From an uncultured Arthrobacter sp. (GTDB lineage: Bacteria > Actinomycetota > Actinomycetes > Actinomycetales > Micrococcaceae), in assembly GCA_937873245.1 (NCBI GenBank), contig CALMVY010000135.1:1-10347 (forward strand): a stretch of DNA of 10,347 bases, in the 5' to 3' direction. Both the position numbers and the translations under genes were made by a program. How positions within the stretch are numbered: the first letter of the stretch is position 1; each line of letters opens with the position of its first letter. Positions 1-5,946 of the stretch are shown here, piece after piece. Below the pieces are notes generated by a model. It was not told the origin of the DNA, did no database searches, and worked only from the letters and a program-made list of their open reading frames with translations.

Positions 1-59
1 GGACCCACCCGGCGGAGCTGGCGCGGCTCGTCGGCGAGCAGGTCCGCGCGCACGCGTGA
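1..59 (+). CDS. C-terminal end of an unidentified protein (partial)
   Basis: Reading from base 3 gives a short open tail ending THPAELARLVGEQVRAHA and a TGA stop at 57-59. Only about 18 residues are visible. The amphipathic helix after a His-Pro pair resembles the last helix of many alpha/beta-hydrolases, but this is too short to assign a function. The gene converges on the cobalamin-binding gene, with only 6 bases between the two stop codons and no room for a dedicated terminator. That it is coding is inferred from the open frame, the helix-like sequence and the good fit to the neighbouring stop. Confidence 0.45.
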   Translation, partial: THPAELARLVGEQVRAHA

Positions 60-65
60 GGGCGG

Positions 66-479
66 TCAGACCTCGACGCCGGAGCTGTCCGGCACGTGGT
101 CACGGACCCAGCTCACGATCTCGGTGGTGGTGGCACCGGGCGTGAAGACCTCGGCCACCCCGAGCTCCTTGAGCAGCGGGATGTCGTCCTCGGGGATGAT
201 CCCGCCCCCGATCACGACGATGTCGCGGGCGTCGCGCTCGTCGAGCAGGGCGATGAGCTTCTTGAACAGCGTCATGTGCGCGCCGGAGAGCACCGAGAGG
301 CCGATCACGTCGGCGTCCTCCTGGATCGCGGTCTCGACGATCTGCTCGGGCGTCTGGTGCAGGCCGGTGTAGATGACCTCGTGTCCCGCGTCGCGCAGTG
401 CCCGGGCGATCACCTTCGCGCCGCGGTCATGACCATCGAGCCCGGGCTTGGCCACCACGATCCGGATCGGAGCCGACAT
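66..479 (-). CDS. Cobalamin (B12)-binding small subunit, methylmalonyl-/isobutyryl-CoA mutase type
   Basis: A 137-residue free-standing B12-binding domain, the size of actinobacterial IcmB-like small subunits. It should bind adenosylcobalamin base-off and pair with a separate catalytic TIM-barrel subunit to rearrange acyl-CoA carbon skeletons in the cytoplasm. Visible family marks are the DxHxxG cobalamin motif (D15, H17, G20, within KPGLDGHDRG), the SxL motif (S62-V-L64) and the GGG turn (91-93) followed by IIPEDD. I chose the ATG at 479-477 because the product then starts right at the Rossmann-like first strand (MSAPIRIVVAKPG). The same frame stays open for 61 residues upstream, but that part is unlike the family. 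Upstream on the minus strand lie a weak AAGG about 13 bases before the start and a possible -10 TAGTCT at 525-520. All ten Glu codons are GAG. No mutase large subunit is visible. Alternatives are a MeaA/MutB-type partner domain; the exact mutase is not determinable. Confidence 0.9.
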   Translation of the reverse strand: MSAPIRIVVAKPGLDGHDRGAKVIARALRDAGHEVIYTGLHQTPEQIVETAIQEDADVIGLSVLSGAHMTLFKKLIALLDERDARDIVVIGGGIIPEDDIPLLKELGVAEVFTPGATTTEIVSWVRDHVPDSSGVEV

Positions 480-519
480 TGCGTCACACCTGCCTTCGGA
501 GGTCGAACCTGGGGCGCAG

Positions 520-525
520 ACTAGC
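520..525 (-). promoter_or_regulatory. Possible -10 box of the B12-binding gene
   Basis: On the minus strand the hexamer TAGTCT lies about 40 bases upstream of the chosen start and fits the actinobacterial TANNNT -10 pattern. I find no convincing -35 hexamer 16-18 bases further upstream. If real, it would mean the native upstream region of this gene extends at least to about position 530. This is weak evidence, from pattern only. Confidence 0.25.
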
Positions 526-550
526 CGACGCCGCGGGCACTGCCCACTTG

Positions 551-1549
551 GTGCCGTCTGGACCACCGGTTTCCCCGAGTGTGACGTCGGGCACCCTGCA
601 CACGGCTGGCGGCCCTGGGGACAGGGACGTCCGGCGGCTCGCGTTTTCGCAGCAGGTATCAAAGTGGGACGTCAAGCTGTCGCCCTACCTCTACATCTCG
701 CCGTTCTTCCTGCTGTTTGCGCTCACGGGACTGTTTCCGCTGCTCTATACAGGCTGGGTGTCACTGCACAACTGGAACCTGATCGGCGGGCAGGGCAAGT
801 TCATCGGCCTGGAGAACTTCGGTTTTGTCCTCGGGCAGCCGTACTTCTGGAACGCGGTGGGCAACACGTTGAGCATCTTCCTGCTCTCCTCCGTGCCGCA
901 GGTGGTGCTGGCGCTGCTGATCGCAGCGGTGTTGGACGCCAACCTGCGCGCCAAGACGTTCTGGCGGATGGGGGTGCTGGTGCCCTTCGTTGTGGCTCCT
1001 GTGGCGGTTGGACTGATCTTCAACAACCTGTTTGCCGACCAGTTCGGCCTCGTCAATGAACTCCTGGGCCTCCTGGGCCTTGACCCGGTCCGCTGGCATT
1101 CCGACCAGCTCGCCAGCCACTTCGCCATCGCTACGATGGTGAACTTCCGCTGGATCGGCTACAACGCACTGATCTTCCTGGCCGCGATGCAGGCCATCCC
1201 GCGCGATGTCTTCGAGGCGGCCACCATCGACGGAGCCGGCCGCGTCCGCCAGTTCCTGTCGGTGACGGTTCCGATGCTGCGGCCCACCGTGATTTTCGTG
1301 GCCATCACGTCCACCATTGGCGGGCTGCAGATCTTCGATGAGCCGCGGGTGTTCGACCAGTCCGGACTCGGCGGCGCCGACCGGCAGTGGCAAACACTGA
1401 CCATGTACATCTGGGAGCTCGGCTGGGGCCAGCGCAACTTTGGCAGGGCATCCGCGGTGGCGTGGCTGCTGTTCCTGATGATTGTGCTGATCGCCCTCGT
1501 GAATTTCCTTCTCACCCGGCGCATCGCCAACCAGGGAGGCCGCAAATGA
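551..1549 (+). CDS. Sugar ABC transporter permease, MalF/CebF type
   Basis: Inner-membrane permease subunit of a CUT1-family carbohydrate importer, the partner of the permease that follows. The conserved part begins SKWDVKLSPYLYISPFF (about residues 37-53), followed by TM1 and several more hydrophobic segments. The EAA loop that docks the ATPase is clear at about 222-245 (EAATIDGAG...PMLRP). Length from the GTG at 551 is 332 residues, normal for the family. The start is uncertain: GTG 551 and GTG 581 are both in frame, neither has a Shine-Dalgarno motif, and the frame stays open back to 398 inside the opposite-strand gene. The stop overlaps the next start by 4 bases. No substrate-binding protein gene lies upstream, although it usually does, and no ATPase gene is present. 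In actinobacteria a shared MsiK-type ATPase commonly serves such systems. The substrate, probably cellobiose or another beta-glucoside, is inferred from the adjacent beta-glucosidase. Confidence 0.85.
   Translation: MPSGPPVSPSVTSGTLHTAGGPGDRDVRRLAFSQQVSKWDVKLSPYLYISPFFLLFALTGLFPLLYTGWVSLHNWNLIGGQGKFIGLENFGFVLGQPYFWNAVGNTLSIFLLSSVPQVVLALLIAAVLDANLRAKTFWRMGVLVPFVVAPVAVGLIFNNLFADQFGLVNELLGLLGLDPVRWHSDQLASHFAIATMVNFRWIGYNALIFLAAMQAIPRDVFEAATIDGAGRVRQFLSVTVPMLRPTVIFVAITSTIGGLQIFDEPRVFDQSGLGGADRQWQTLTMYIWELGWGQRNFGRASAVAWLLFLMIVLIALVNFLLTRRIANQGGRK
1534..1539 (+). promoter_or_regulatory. Ribosome binding site of the second permease
   Basis: GGGAGG lies 6 bases before the ATG at 1546, inside the end of the first permease gene. 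It supports the short start at 1546 over the open frame that extends upstream to 1387. Confidence 0.7.
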
Positions 1550-2472
1550 GCTCCATCCCCATGATCCGACAGACCGCCGGGAAGGGTGCCGCGAAGGCAG
1601 CCGCCAACCGCCCTAACCCGCGGGCGGGGCGGCCACGGAACCGCGGCGGCGCCGGGGACATCCGGCGTCCCGGTCTCTTGACCTACGGTTCCCTGGGTGC
1701 TGTCCTGCTGGCCTCCCTGTTCCCGCTGTACTGGTCTTTCCTGGTGGGCAGCCACGACAGCACGGCCCTGAGCCGGGGCATCCCGCTCCTCCCGGGCGGA
1801 AACTTCCTGGCCAACGCCGGAAAGGTCTTTGACAGCATTCCATTCTGGAAAGCCATGGGCAACAGCATCCTGGTCTCCACCGTCACGTCCGCCTCCGTGG
1901 TGATCTTCTCGACCCTCGCCGGCTTCGCGTTCGCCAAACTCCGCTTCCGCGGGAGCAAGGGACTGCTGGTCTTCGTGATCGCCACGATGGCGGTGCCCAC
2001 GCAGCTCGGCGTGGTGCCGCTGTTTATTGTGATGGCCAAGCTGGGCTGGACCGGCAGCCTCTGGGCCGTCATCGTCCCCGGAATTGTCACGGCCTTCGGC
2101 GTGTTCTGGATGACGCAGTATCTCCGTGACGCCCTCCCTGATGAACTCATCGAGGCTGTGCGGATGGACGGGGCCTCCATGATCCAGGCCTTCTGGTATG
2201 TGGGATTCCCCGCGGCGAGGCCGGCCGCGGCCATGCTGGCGCTCTTCACGTTTGTCGCCACCTGGACCAACTTCTTCTGGCCATTCATTGTGCTGGACCC
2301 TTCAAATCCGACCCTGCCGGTAGCGCTTCAGCTGCTGCAGGCCGCACACTTTGTGGACTACTCGGTGGTGCTGGCCGGTGCCGTTCTGGCCACCATCCCG
2401 CTGCTGCTGCTCTTCATCGCGGCAGGGCGCCAACTCGTTTCAGGAATTATGCAAGGAGCAGTCAAAGGATGA
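1546..2472 (+). CDS. Carbohydrate ABC transporter permease, MalG/CebG type
   Basis: Second membrane subunit of the CUT1 sugar importer, 308 residues from ATG 1546. A basic, Pro/Gly-rich cytoplasmic tail of about 43 residues precedes TM1 (LLTYGSLGAVLLASLFPLYW, from about 44). The EAA ATPase-contact loop is at about 203-225 (EAVRMDGASMIQAF...FPAARP), and a WTNFFWPFIVL segment typical of MalG-like proteins is at 240-250. The ATG overlaps the preceding stop by 4 bases (ATGA) and has a strong GGGAGG site 6 bases upstream, so translation is coupled. Its own stop overlaps the beta-glucosidase start in the same way. Together with the first permease it would form the translocation pore. The specificity normally comes from the binding protein, which is missing here, so the sugar cannot be read from this gene. 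Confidence 0.92.
   Translation: MSSIPMIRQTAGKGAAKAAANRPNPRAGRPRNRGGAGDIRRPGLLTYGSLGAVLLASLFPLYWSFLVGSHDSTALSRGIPLLPGGNFLANAGKVFDSIPFWKAMGNSILVSTVTSASVVIFSTLAGFAFAKLRFRGSKGLLVFVIATMAVPTQLGVVPLFIVMAKLGWTGSLWAVIVPGIVTAFGVFWMTQYLRDALPDELIEAVRMDGASMIQAFWYVGFPAARPAAAMLALFTFVATWTNFFWPFIVLDPSNPTLPVALQLLQAAHFVDYSVVLAGAVLATIPLLLLFIAAGRQLVSGIMQGAVKG
2453..2458 (+). promoter_or_regulatory. Ribosome binding site of the beta-glucosidase
   Basis: AAGGAG lies 10 bases before the ATG at 2469, within the last codons of the second permease. It fixes the start of the beta-glucosidase at the ATGA overlap. Confidence 0.6.
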
Positions 2473-3944
2473 GCACCACCCCGATTACATTCCCCGAGGG
2501 TTTTCTGTGGGGCGCGGCCACCGCTGCCTACCAGATCGAGGGAGCAGCACACACCGGCGGGCGAAAAGATTCGATCTGGGACACCTTCGCCCGCGTCCCC
2601 GGTGCCGTCGCGGACGCCCACAACGGCGACGTGGCCTGCGACCATTACCACCGCTCAGGCCAGGACGTCGAGCTGATGAAATCGCTGAATCTCAAGGCGT
2701 ACCGCTTCTCGACGTCGTGGGCGCGCTGCATGCCCGATGGCAGGACACCCAACCCCGAGGGGATCGCTTTCTACTCCCGTCTGGTGGACGAGCTCCTTGC
2801 CGCAGGCATCACTCCCTGGCTGACGCTGTACCACTGGGACCTGCCGCAGGCGCTGGAGGATGAGGGCGGCTGGGCCAACCGGGAAACAGCCACCCTGTTC
2901 GCGGCCTATGCGGCCGTCATGCACGAGGCCCTCGGCGACCGGGTCCGCATCTGGACCACCCTCAACGAACCCTGGTGCTCGGCGTTCCTCGGCTACGCCG
3001 CGGGCGTCCACGCCCCGGGCCGGCAGGAACCGTCGGCAGCCCTCGCGGCTGCACACCACCTCCTCCTGGGCCACGGACTTGCGGCTGCGGAGCTGCGCCG
3101 GCTGGACCCGGAGGCAAGCCTCGGCATCACCTTGAACCTCACCGTTGCCGATCCGGCCGACCCCAACTCCGCGGACGACCAGGATGCGGCACGGCGGATC
3201 GACGGGATGCACAACCGCATCTTCCTCGACCCGCTCTTCCGCGGCGAGTACCCCGCGGACGTGCTGGCCGACATCGCCAGCCTCGGATTCGACGCCATGG
3301 TCCGCGACGGTGACCTGGCCATCATCTCGGCGCCCATGGATCTGCTCGGCGTCAACTACTACCAGGGCGAGGCCCTGACCAAGACGGCGGACCCGACGGA
3401 GGACCGGGACCAGCCGGAGACCGTGACCACCACAGCGCAGGCGGCGCCTGAATCGGCCGCGCGGCCGGCGGCAACGCCGTTCGTCTCCGCCGAGGGAGTG
3501 CACTCGGTGCCGCGCGGGCTCCCGGTGACGGGCATGGGCTGGGAGGTCCAGCCCGAAGGACTGTTCCGCCTGCTGACGAGGCTCCAACGGGAGTACACGG
3601 GTCCGGCCGGCATCCCGCTTTACATGACGGAGAACGGCGCCGCTTACCCCGACGTTGCCGACGCCGACGGATTCGTCGACGACCAGGACCGGCTTGCCTT
3701 CTTTGACGTGCATCTGCGCGCGGTGGGGGAGGCGATCGACGCCGGCGCGGACGTCCGCGGCTACCTTGCGTGGTCGCTGCTGGACAACTTCGAATGGGCC
3801 TACGGGTACCACCAGCGCTTCGGGTTGGTCCGGGTGGACTACGAGACCTTGGAGCGGATACCCAAAGCCAGCGGCCTCTGGTACGCGGAGGTGGCGGCGT
3901 CGAACGCTCTACCGGCCGGCAAAGTGAGCTCGCAGGTGGGATGA
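2469..3944 (+). CDS. Glycoside hydrolase family 1 beta-glucosidase
   Basis: A 491-residue retaining beta-glucosidase of family GH1, with no signal peptide. It would cleave imported cellobiose or aryl/alkyl beta-glucosides to glucose in the cytoplasm. The entrance motif FPEGFLWGAATAAYQIEG is at 8-25. The acid/base Glu167 sits in TLNEP (164-168) and the nucleophile Glu388 in YMTENG (385-390). The glycone-site residues Gln22, His122 (YHWDLPQ), Asn166, Trp435, Glu442 and Trp443 are all present, so it should be active. A low-complexity Thr/Ala/Pro/Glu-rich stretch at about 305-345 makes it slightly longer than the usual 440-480 residues; loops of this kind occur in other actinobacterial GH1 enzymes. 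The gene is translationally coupled to the upstream permease, the standard arrangement of CebFG-BglC-type operons. A beta-galactosidase or 6-phospho-beta-glucosidase role is less likely, because ABC uptake does not phosphorylate the sugar. Confidence 0.95.
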   Translation: MSTTPITFPEGFLWGAATAAYQIEGAAHTGGRKDSIWDTFARVPGAVADAHNGDVACDHYHRSGQDVELMKSLNLKAYRFSTSWARCMPDGRTPNPEGIAFYSRLVDELLAAGITPWLTLYHWDLPQALEDEGGWANRETATLFAAYAAVMHEALGDRVRIWTTLNEPWCSAFLGYAAGVHAPGRQEPSAALAAAHHLLLGHGLAAAELRRLDPEASLGITLNLTVADPADPNSADDQDAARRIDGMHNRIFLDPLFRGEYPADVLADIASLGFDAMVRDGDLAIISAPMDLLGVNYYQGEALTKTADPTEDRDQPETVTTTAQAAPESAARPAATPFVSAEGVHSVPRGLPVTGMGWEVQPEGLFRLLTRLQREYTGPAGIPLYMTENGAAYPDVADADGFVDDQDRLAFFDVHLRAVGEAIDAGADVRGYLAWSLLDNFEWAYGYHQRFGLVRVDYETLERIPKASGLWYAEVAASNALPAGKVSSQVG

Positions 3945-3956
3945 CCGGGGATGTCG

Positions 3957-3962
3957 TATTCT
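3957..3962 (+). promoter_or_regulatory. Possible -10 box of the LacI-family gene
   Basis: TATTCT lies 8 bases before the ATG at 3970, so transcription would begin at or next to the start codon and the message would be leaderless. No Shine-Dalgarno motif is visible before the gene, which fits. The -35 position, about 17 bases upstream, reads AGGTGG and is poor. This is a pattern-only call. Confidence 0.3.
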
Positions 3963-3969
3963 CAAAGTG

Positions 3970-5028
3970 ATGAGCGAAAAGACGCACCGGGGTGTCCGGC
4001 CTGAACCGGCGAGGCCCAGCCCCACCCTTGAAGACCTTGCGACGGCGGCGGGCGTGTCCCGCTCGACCGCCTCGCGGGCCATCAACGGCGGGTCCCGGGT
4101 CAGCCCCGAAGCCCAGGCAGCTGTTGACGCCGCCGTCGTAGCCCTTGGCTACACACCGAACCGGGCGGCACGCAGCCTCGTCACCCGCCGGACCTCATCC
4201 ATCGCCCTGGTCATCAACGAACCCGATGCGCGCGTCATGATGGATCCGTTCTTCGCCGCCGTGATCACCGGAGTGACGGAGGCGCTGCGCGAAACGGAAA
4301 TGCAGCTCGTGCTGCTCATGTCCCGGGCCGGCGGCGATCCCTCCCGGACGGTCCGCTACCTGCGCGGCGGCCACGTCGACGGAGCCATTGTGGTTTCGCA
4401 CCACAAAGCGGATGGCTGGACGGAGGAGCTCGCCGCGTCCGGGCTGCCCACCGTCTTCATTGGCCGGCCGTGGGACGCAGACCTTGGAATCCACTACGTC
4501 GACGTGGACAGCTTTCAGGGCGCCCGGCTGGCGGCGCTTCACCTTGCGGCGACCGGGCGCACCCGGCTCGGAACCGTCACCGGACCGCTGGACATGACAG
4601 CCGCGGCGGACCGGCTCGCCGGCTGGCACGCGGGCCTCCGGGAAGCCGGGCTTCCGCCGGGACCGGTTGCGCACGGTGACTTCACTGCCGCCGGCGGCAC
4701 TGCGGCCACGGAACAGCTGCTGGCTCAGGACGGCGCCCTGGACGGCATCTTCGCCGCCTCAGACCTCATGGCCCGCGGCGCGATCACGGCCATTCGGATT
4801 TCGGGGCGGGAAGTCCCCGGAGACGTCGCCGTGGTCGGTTTTGACGACCACCTGTCGGCTCCGGGCGAGCTCCCGCTGACCACGATCAACCAGCCGATGG
4901 TGGAAATGGCTGCGGAAGCGGGCCGTCTGCTCCTCGCTGACATTGAGAACCCCGGGGCGGGCCGGGATCCAGTGATCTACCCCGCGCGGCTCGTCGTGCG
5001 GGCCAGCAGCGGGCCGAAGACCGGGTAA
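3970..5028 (+). CDS. LacI-family transcriptional regulator
   Basis: DNA-binding regulator, probably a repressor of the preceding sugar operon. From ATG 3970 it has 352 residues, normal for the family; a GTG directly before (3967) would add one residue. The N-terminal helix-turn-helix is at about 19-43 (TLEDLATAAGVSRSTASRAING), followed by the hinge helix ending GYTPNRAARSL (60-70). The rest is a periplasmic-binding-protein-like effector domain, with a typical GRPWD strand, a RLAGWHAGL segment and VGFDDH...LTTINQP near the C-terminus. It starts 25 bases after the beta-glucosidase stop, so it may be cotranscribed or use its own leaderless promoter. By context the effector is likely cellobiose, glucose or a related beta-glucoside. 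I did not find a CebR-like TGGGAGCGCTCCCA operator anywhere in the block, so its target site is unknown. Confidence 0.93.
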   Translation: MSEKTHRGVRPEPARPSPTLEDLATAAGVSRSTASRAINGGSRVSPEAQAAVDAAVVALGYTPNRAARSLVTRRTSSIALVINEPDARVMMDPFFAAVITGVTEALRETEMQLVLLMSRAGGDPSRTVRYLRGGHVDGAIVVSHHKADGWTEELAASGLPTVFIGRPWDADLGIHYVDVDSFQGARLAALHLAATGRTRLGTVTGPLDMTAAADRLAGWHAGLREAGLPPGPVAHGDFTAAGGTAATEQLLAQDGALDGIFAASDLMARGAITAIRISGREVPGDVAVVGFDDHLSAPGELPLTTINQPMVEMAAEAGRLLLADIENPGAGRDPVIYPARLVVRASSGPKTG

Positions 5029-5045
5029 GTCCAGCACTTTTCCCC

Positions 5046-5075
5046 GGTGCGGCACGGCCGCGCGTCGCGGGCACC
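5046..5075. terminator. Possible hairpin between convergent genes
   Basis: Outer arms GGTGC (5046-5050) and GCACC (5071-5075) enclose a tighter stem CCGCG-CGT-CGCGG (5058-5070), with a 7-base bulge on the left. It lies between the lacI-type stop (5028) and the gntR-type stop (5086), where a bidirectional terminator would be expected. There is no T-tract on either side, so it could be chance pairing in GC-rich DNA. Confidence 0.3.
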
Positions 5076-5085
5076 TCCCGCCAGC

Positions 5086-5838
5086 TCAGTCTCCGTGGAC
5101 GGTGCTCTGCTTCTCCTCTGAGCGGTCCAGGTAGGCCAGCAGCAGCTCCCCGGCCCGGTCCAGCTCGCCGGCTTCGAGTGCTTTGCAGATTTCCTCGTTG
5201 TCGTCGAGGTAGCTGCGGTAGAAATGCGCGTCCACGGTGGCCTTGTGGAAGAACAGCCGCATCTCGGCCAGGACCTGGGCCATGATCGTGTTAAGGCGCC
5301 GGCTTTCGGCCAGTGCGACGATCGCCCCGTGGAAATGCTGGTTGGCGCTGCCCAGAGCCTCCTCGTCGTCCACGGCCGCCGCGGCCCGGCCCTCCTCCAC
5401 TGCGGCGCGGACCGCCGCCACCCGTTCGGGGCTGCCGCCGCCGCGGATGGCACTCACTTCGATAAACCGGCGCACGGTGTAGACATCATGGATGTCGCCC
5501 GGCCCCAGGCTCGCGACGAACACCCCCCGGTTCGGATGCCGGACCACCAGCCGCTCGGCGGCGAGTTCGGCGAAGGCCTCGCGGACGGTGTTGCGGGAGA
5601 CGCCCAACTCCTCGGAGATGGTTGATTCGGTCAGGCGTGCGCCCGGCAGCAGCAGCCCTTCGGCCAGTTGCAGCCGCAGTTCGGTCGCCACCCTGTCGGC
5701 TACGGAAGGGATGGCCACCCGCAGCCGGGCCGCCGTTCCGAGAGTCCCGCCCGCCGCGCCGGCCCGCTTCGCGCCGGTGCGGCCGGTGGCCAGGGTCTGG
5801 CCGGAAATGCCGCGGGTTCCTGCTTCGGGGCTCGTCAT
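5086..5838 (-). CDS. GntR-family regulator with FCD domain (FadR subfamily)
   Basis: A 250-residue one-component regulator, likely controlling the divergent 5-oxoproline genes. After a Gly/Ala/Thr-rich, probably flexible, 40-residue tail comes the winged helix-turn-helix at about 44-110 (SVADRVATELRLQLAEG, LTESTISEELGVSRNTVREAF, RGVFVASL). An all-helical FCD effector domain follows from about 115 to 240. The start at 5838 is the only ATG before the HTH; GTG at Val41 is an alternative that would remove the tail. No clear ribosome site precedes it, and a -10-like TAAATT (5851-5846, minus strand) ends 7 bases before the ATG, hinting at leaderless translation. Three of the four residues that usually bind the FCD metal appear changed: Asn166 for Asp, Asn214 for His and Tyr236 for His; His170 is kept. 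The operator is probably the palindrome at 5878-5894. The effector, by context 5-oxoproline or a related compound, is inferred. Confidence 0.92.
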   Translation of the reverse strand: MTSPEAGTRGISGQTLATGRTGAKRAGAAGGTLGTAARLRVAIPSVADRVATELRLQLAEGLLLPGARLTESTISEELGVSRNTVREAFAELAAERLVVRHPNRGVFVASLGPGDIHDVYTVRRFIEVSAIRGGGSPERVAAVRAAVEEGRAAAAVDDEEALGSANQHFHGAIVALAESRRLNTIMAQVLAEMRLFFHKATVDAHFYRSYLDDNEEICKALEAGELDRAGELLLAYLDRSEEKQSTVHGD

Positions 5839-5845
5839 ACTTCAG

Positions 5846-5851
5846 AATTTA
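5846..5851 (-). promoter_or_regulatory. Possible -10 box of the GntR-family gene
   Basis: On the minus strand TAAATT ends 7 bases before the start codon at 5838. It fits the TANNNT consensus and sits in the only AT-rich stretch nearby. The inverted repeat 5852-5869 directly abuts it, so a bound repressor would block the promoter. I see no good -35. Confidence 0.4.
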
Positions 5852-5869
5852 CACGATCGTCACATCGTG
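5852..5869. repeat. Inverted repeat CACGAT-N6-ATCGTG in the divergent promoter
   Basis: Perfect 6-base arms CACGAT (5852-5857) and ATCGTG (5864-5869) are separated by 6 bases. The left arm overlaps a smaller palindrome, ACGATCGT (5853-5860). It adjoins the putative -10 of the gntR-type gene and could be a second regulator site. It does not share the half-site of the 5878-5894 palindrome, so a different protein, or chance, is possible. Confidence 0.4.
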
Positions 5870-5877
5870 GAATCGAA

Positions 5878-5894
5878 GGATTGTTGAACAATCC
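5878..5894. promoter_or_regulatory. Palindromic operator GGATTGTTGAACAATCC
   Basis: A perfect 17-base palindrome: 8-base arms GGATTGTT and AACAATCC around a central G. Its core TTGTTGAACAA matches the FadR-subfamily operator pattern TNGTNNNACNA at every fixed position. It lies between the divergent gntR-type gene and pxpA and contains the best -35 candidate for pxpA (TTGAAC, 5884-5889). Binding by the adjacent GntR/FCD protein would repress pxpA and probably its own gene. The palindrome is directly visible; the identity of the binding protein is inferred. Confidence 0.75.
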
Positions 5895-5912
5895 GTAGAT
5901 TTAGTGCATCCT
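5884..5912 (+). promoter_or_regulatory. Probable promoter of the 5-oxoprolinase operon
   Basis: TTGAAC (5884-5889) resembles a -35 box and CATCCT (5907-5912), 17 bases on, could serve as a weak -10. Transcription would start near 5919, leaving a leader of about 28 bases that holds the ribosome site of pxpA. The -35 lies inside the 5878-5894 palindrome. Confidence 0.4.
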
Positions 5913-5935
5913 AGTGAGGGGGCTATCAATGAGAC

Positions 5936-5940
5936 GAGGA
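5936..5940 (+). promoter_or_regulatory. Ribosome binding site of pxpA
   Basis: GAGGA lies 6 bases before ATG 5947 and supports that start, where the product begins ATIDLNSDVGE as in the family. A second in-frame ATG at 5929 has its own GAGGGGG (5916-5922) 6 bases upstream and would add six residues (MRRGSQ), so both starts could be used. Confidence 0.6.
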
Positions 5941-5946
5941 TCACAA

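Noticed and set aside
398..550. Open frame extending the first sugar permease upstream to an ATG at 398
   Set aside because: The extension lies antisense to the B12-binding gene, and its sequence is Arg/Pro/Ser-rich with no likeness to the permease N-terminus. It looks like open reading by GC bias.
480..660. Search for a CebR-like operator (TGGGAGCGCTCCCA) or other strong palindrome before the sugar operon
   Set aside because: Only trivial short symmetries such as ACCGGT (565-570) and GGGCACTGCCC (536-546) are present, which are expected by chance in GC-rich DNA.
3381..3503. Thr/Ala/Pro/Glu-rich stretch in the beta-glucosidase considered as an insertion or domain fusion
   Set aside because: Loops of variable length at this place are common in actinobacterial GH1 enzymes, and both catalytic Glu residues and flanking motifs are intact.
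2655..3812. Long minus-strand open frame opposite the beta-glucosidase
   Set aside because: It is Arg/Val/Gly-rich with no recognisable domain, and the plus strand holds an intact GH1 active site.
3961..3974. CTCA-N6-TGAG symmetry over the LacI-family start codon as an operator
   Set aside because: The arms are only 4 bases and unlike known LacI-family operators, which have a central CG and longer arms.
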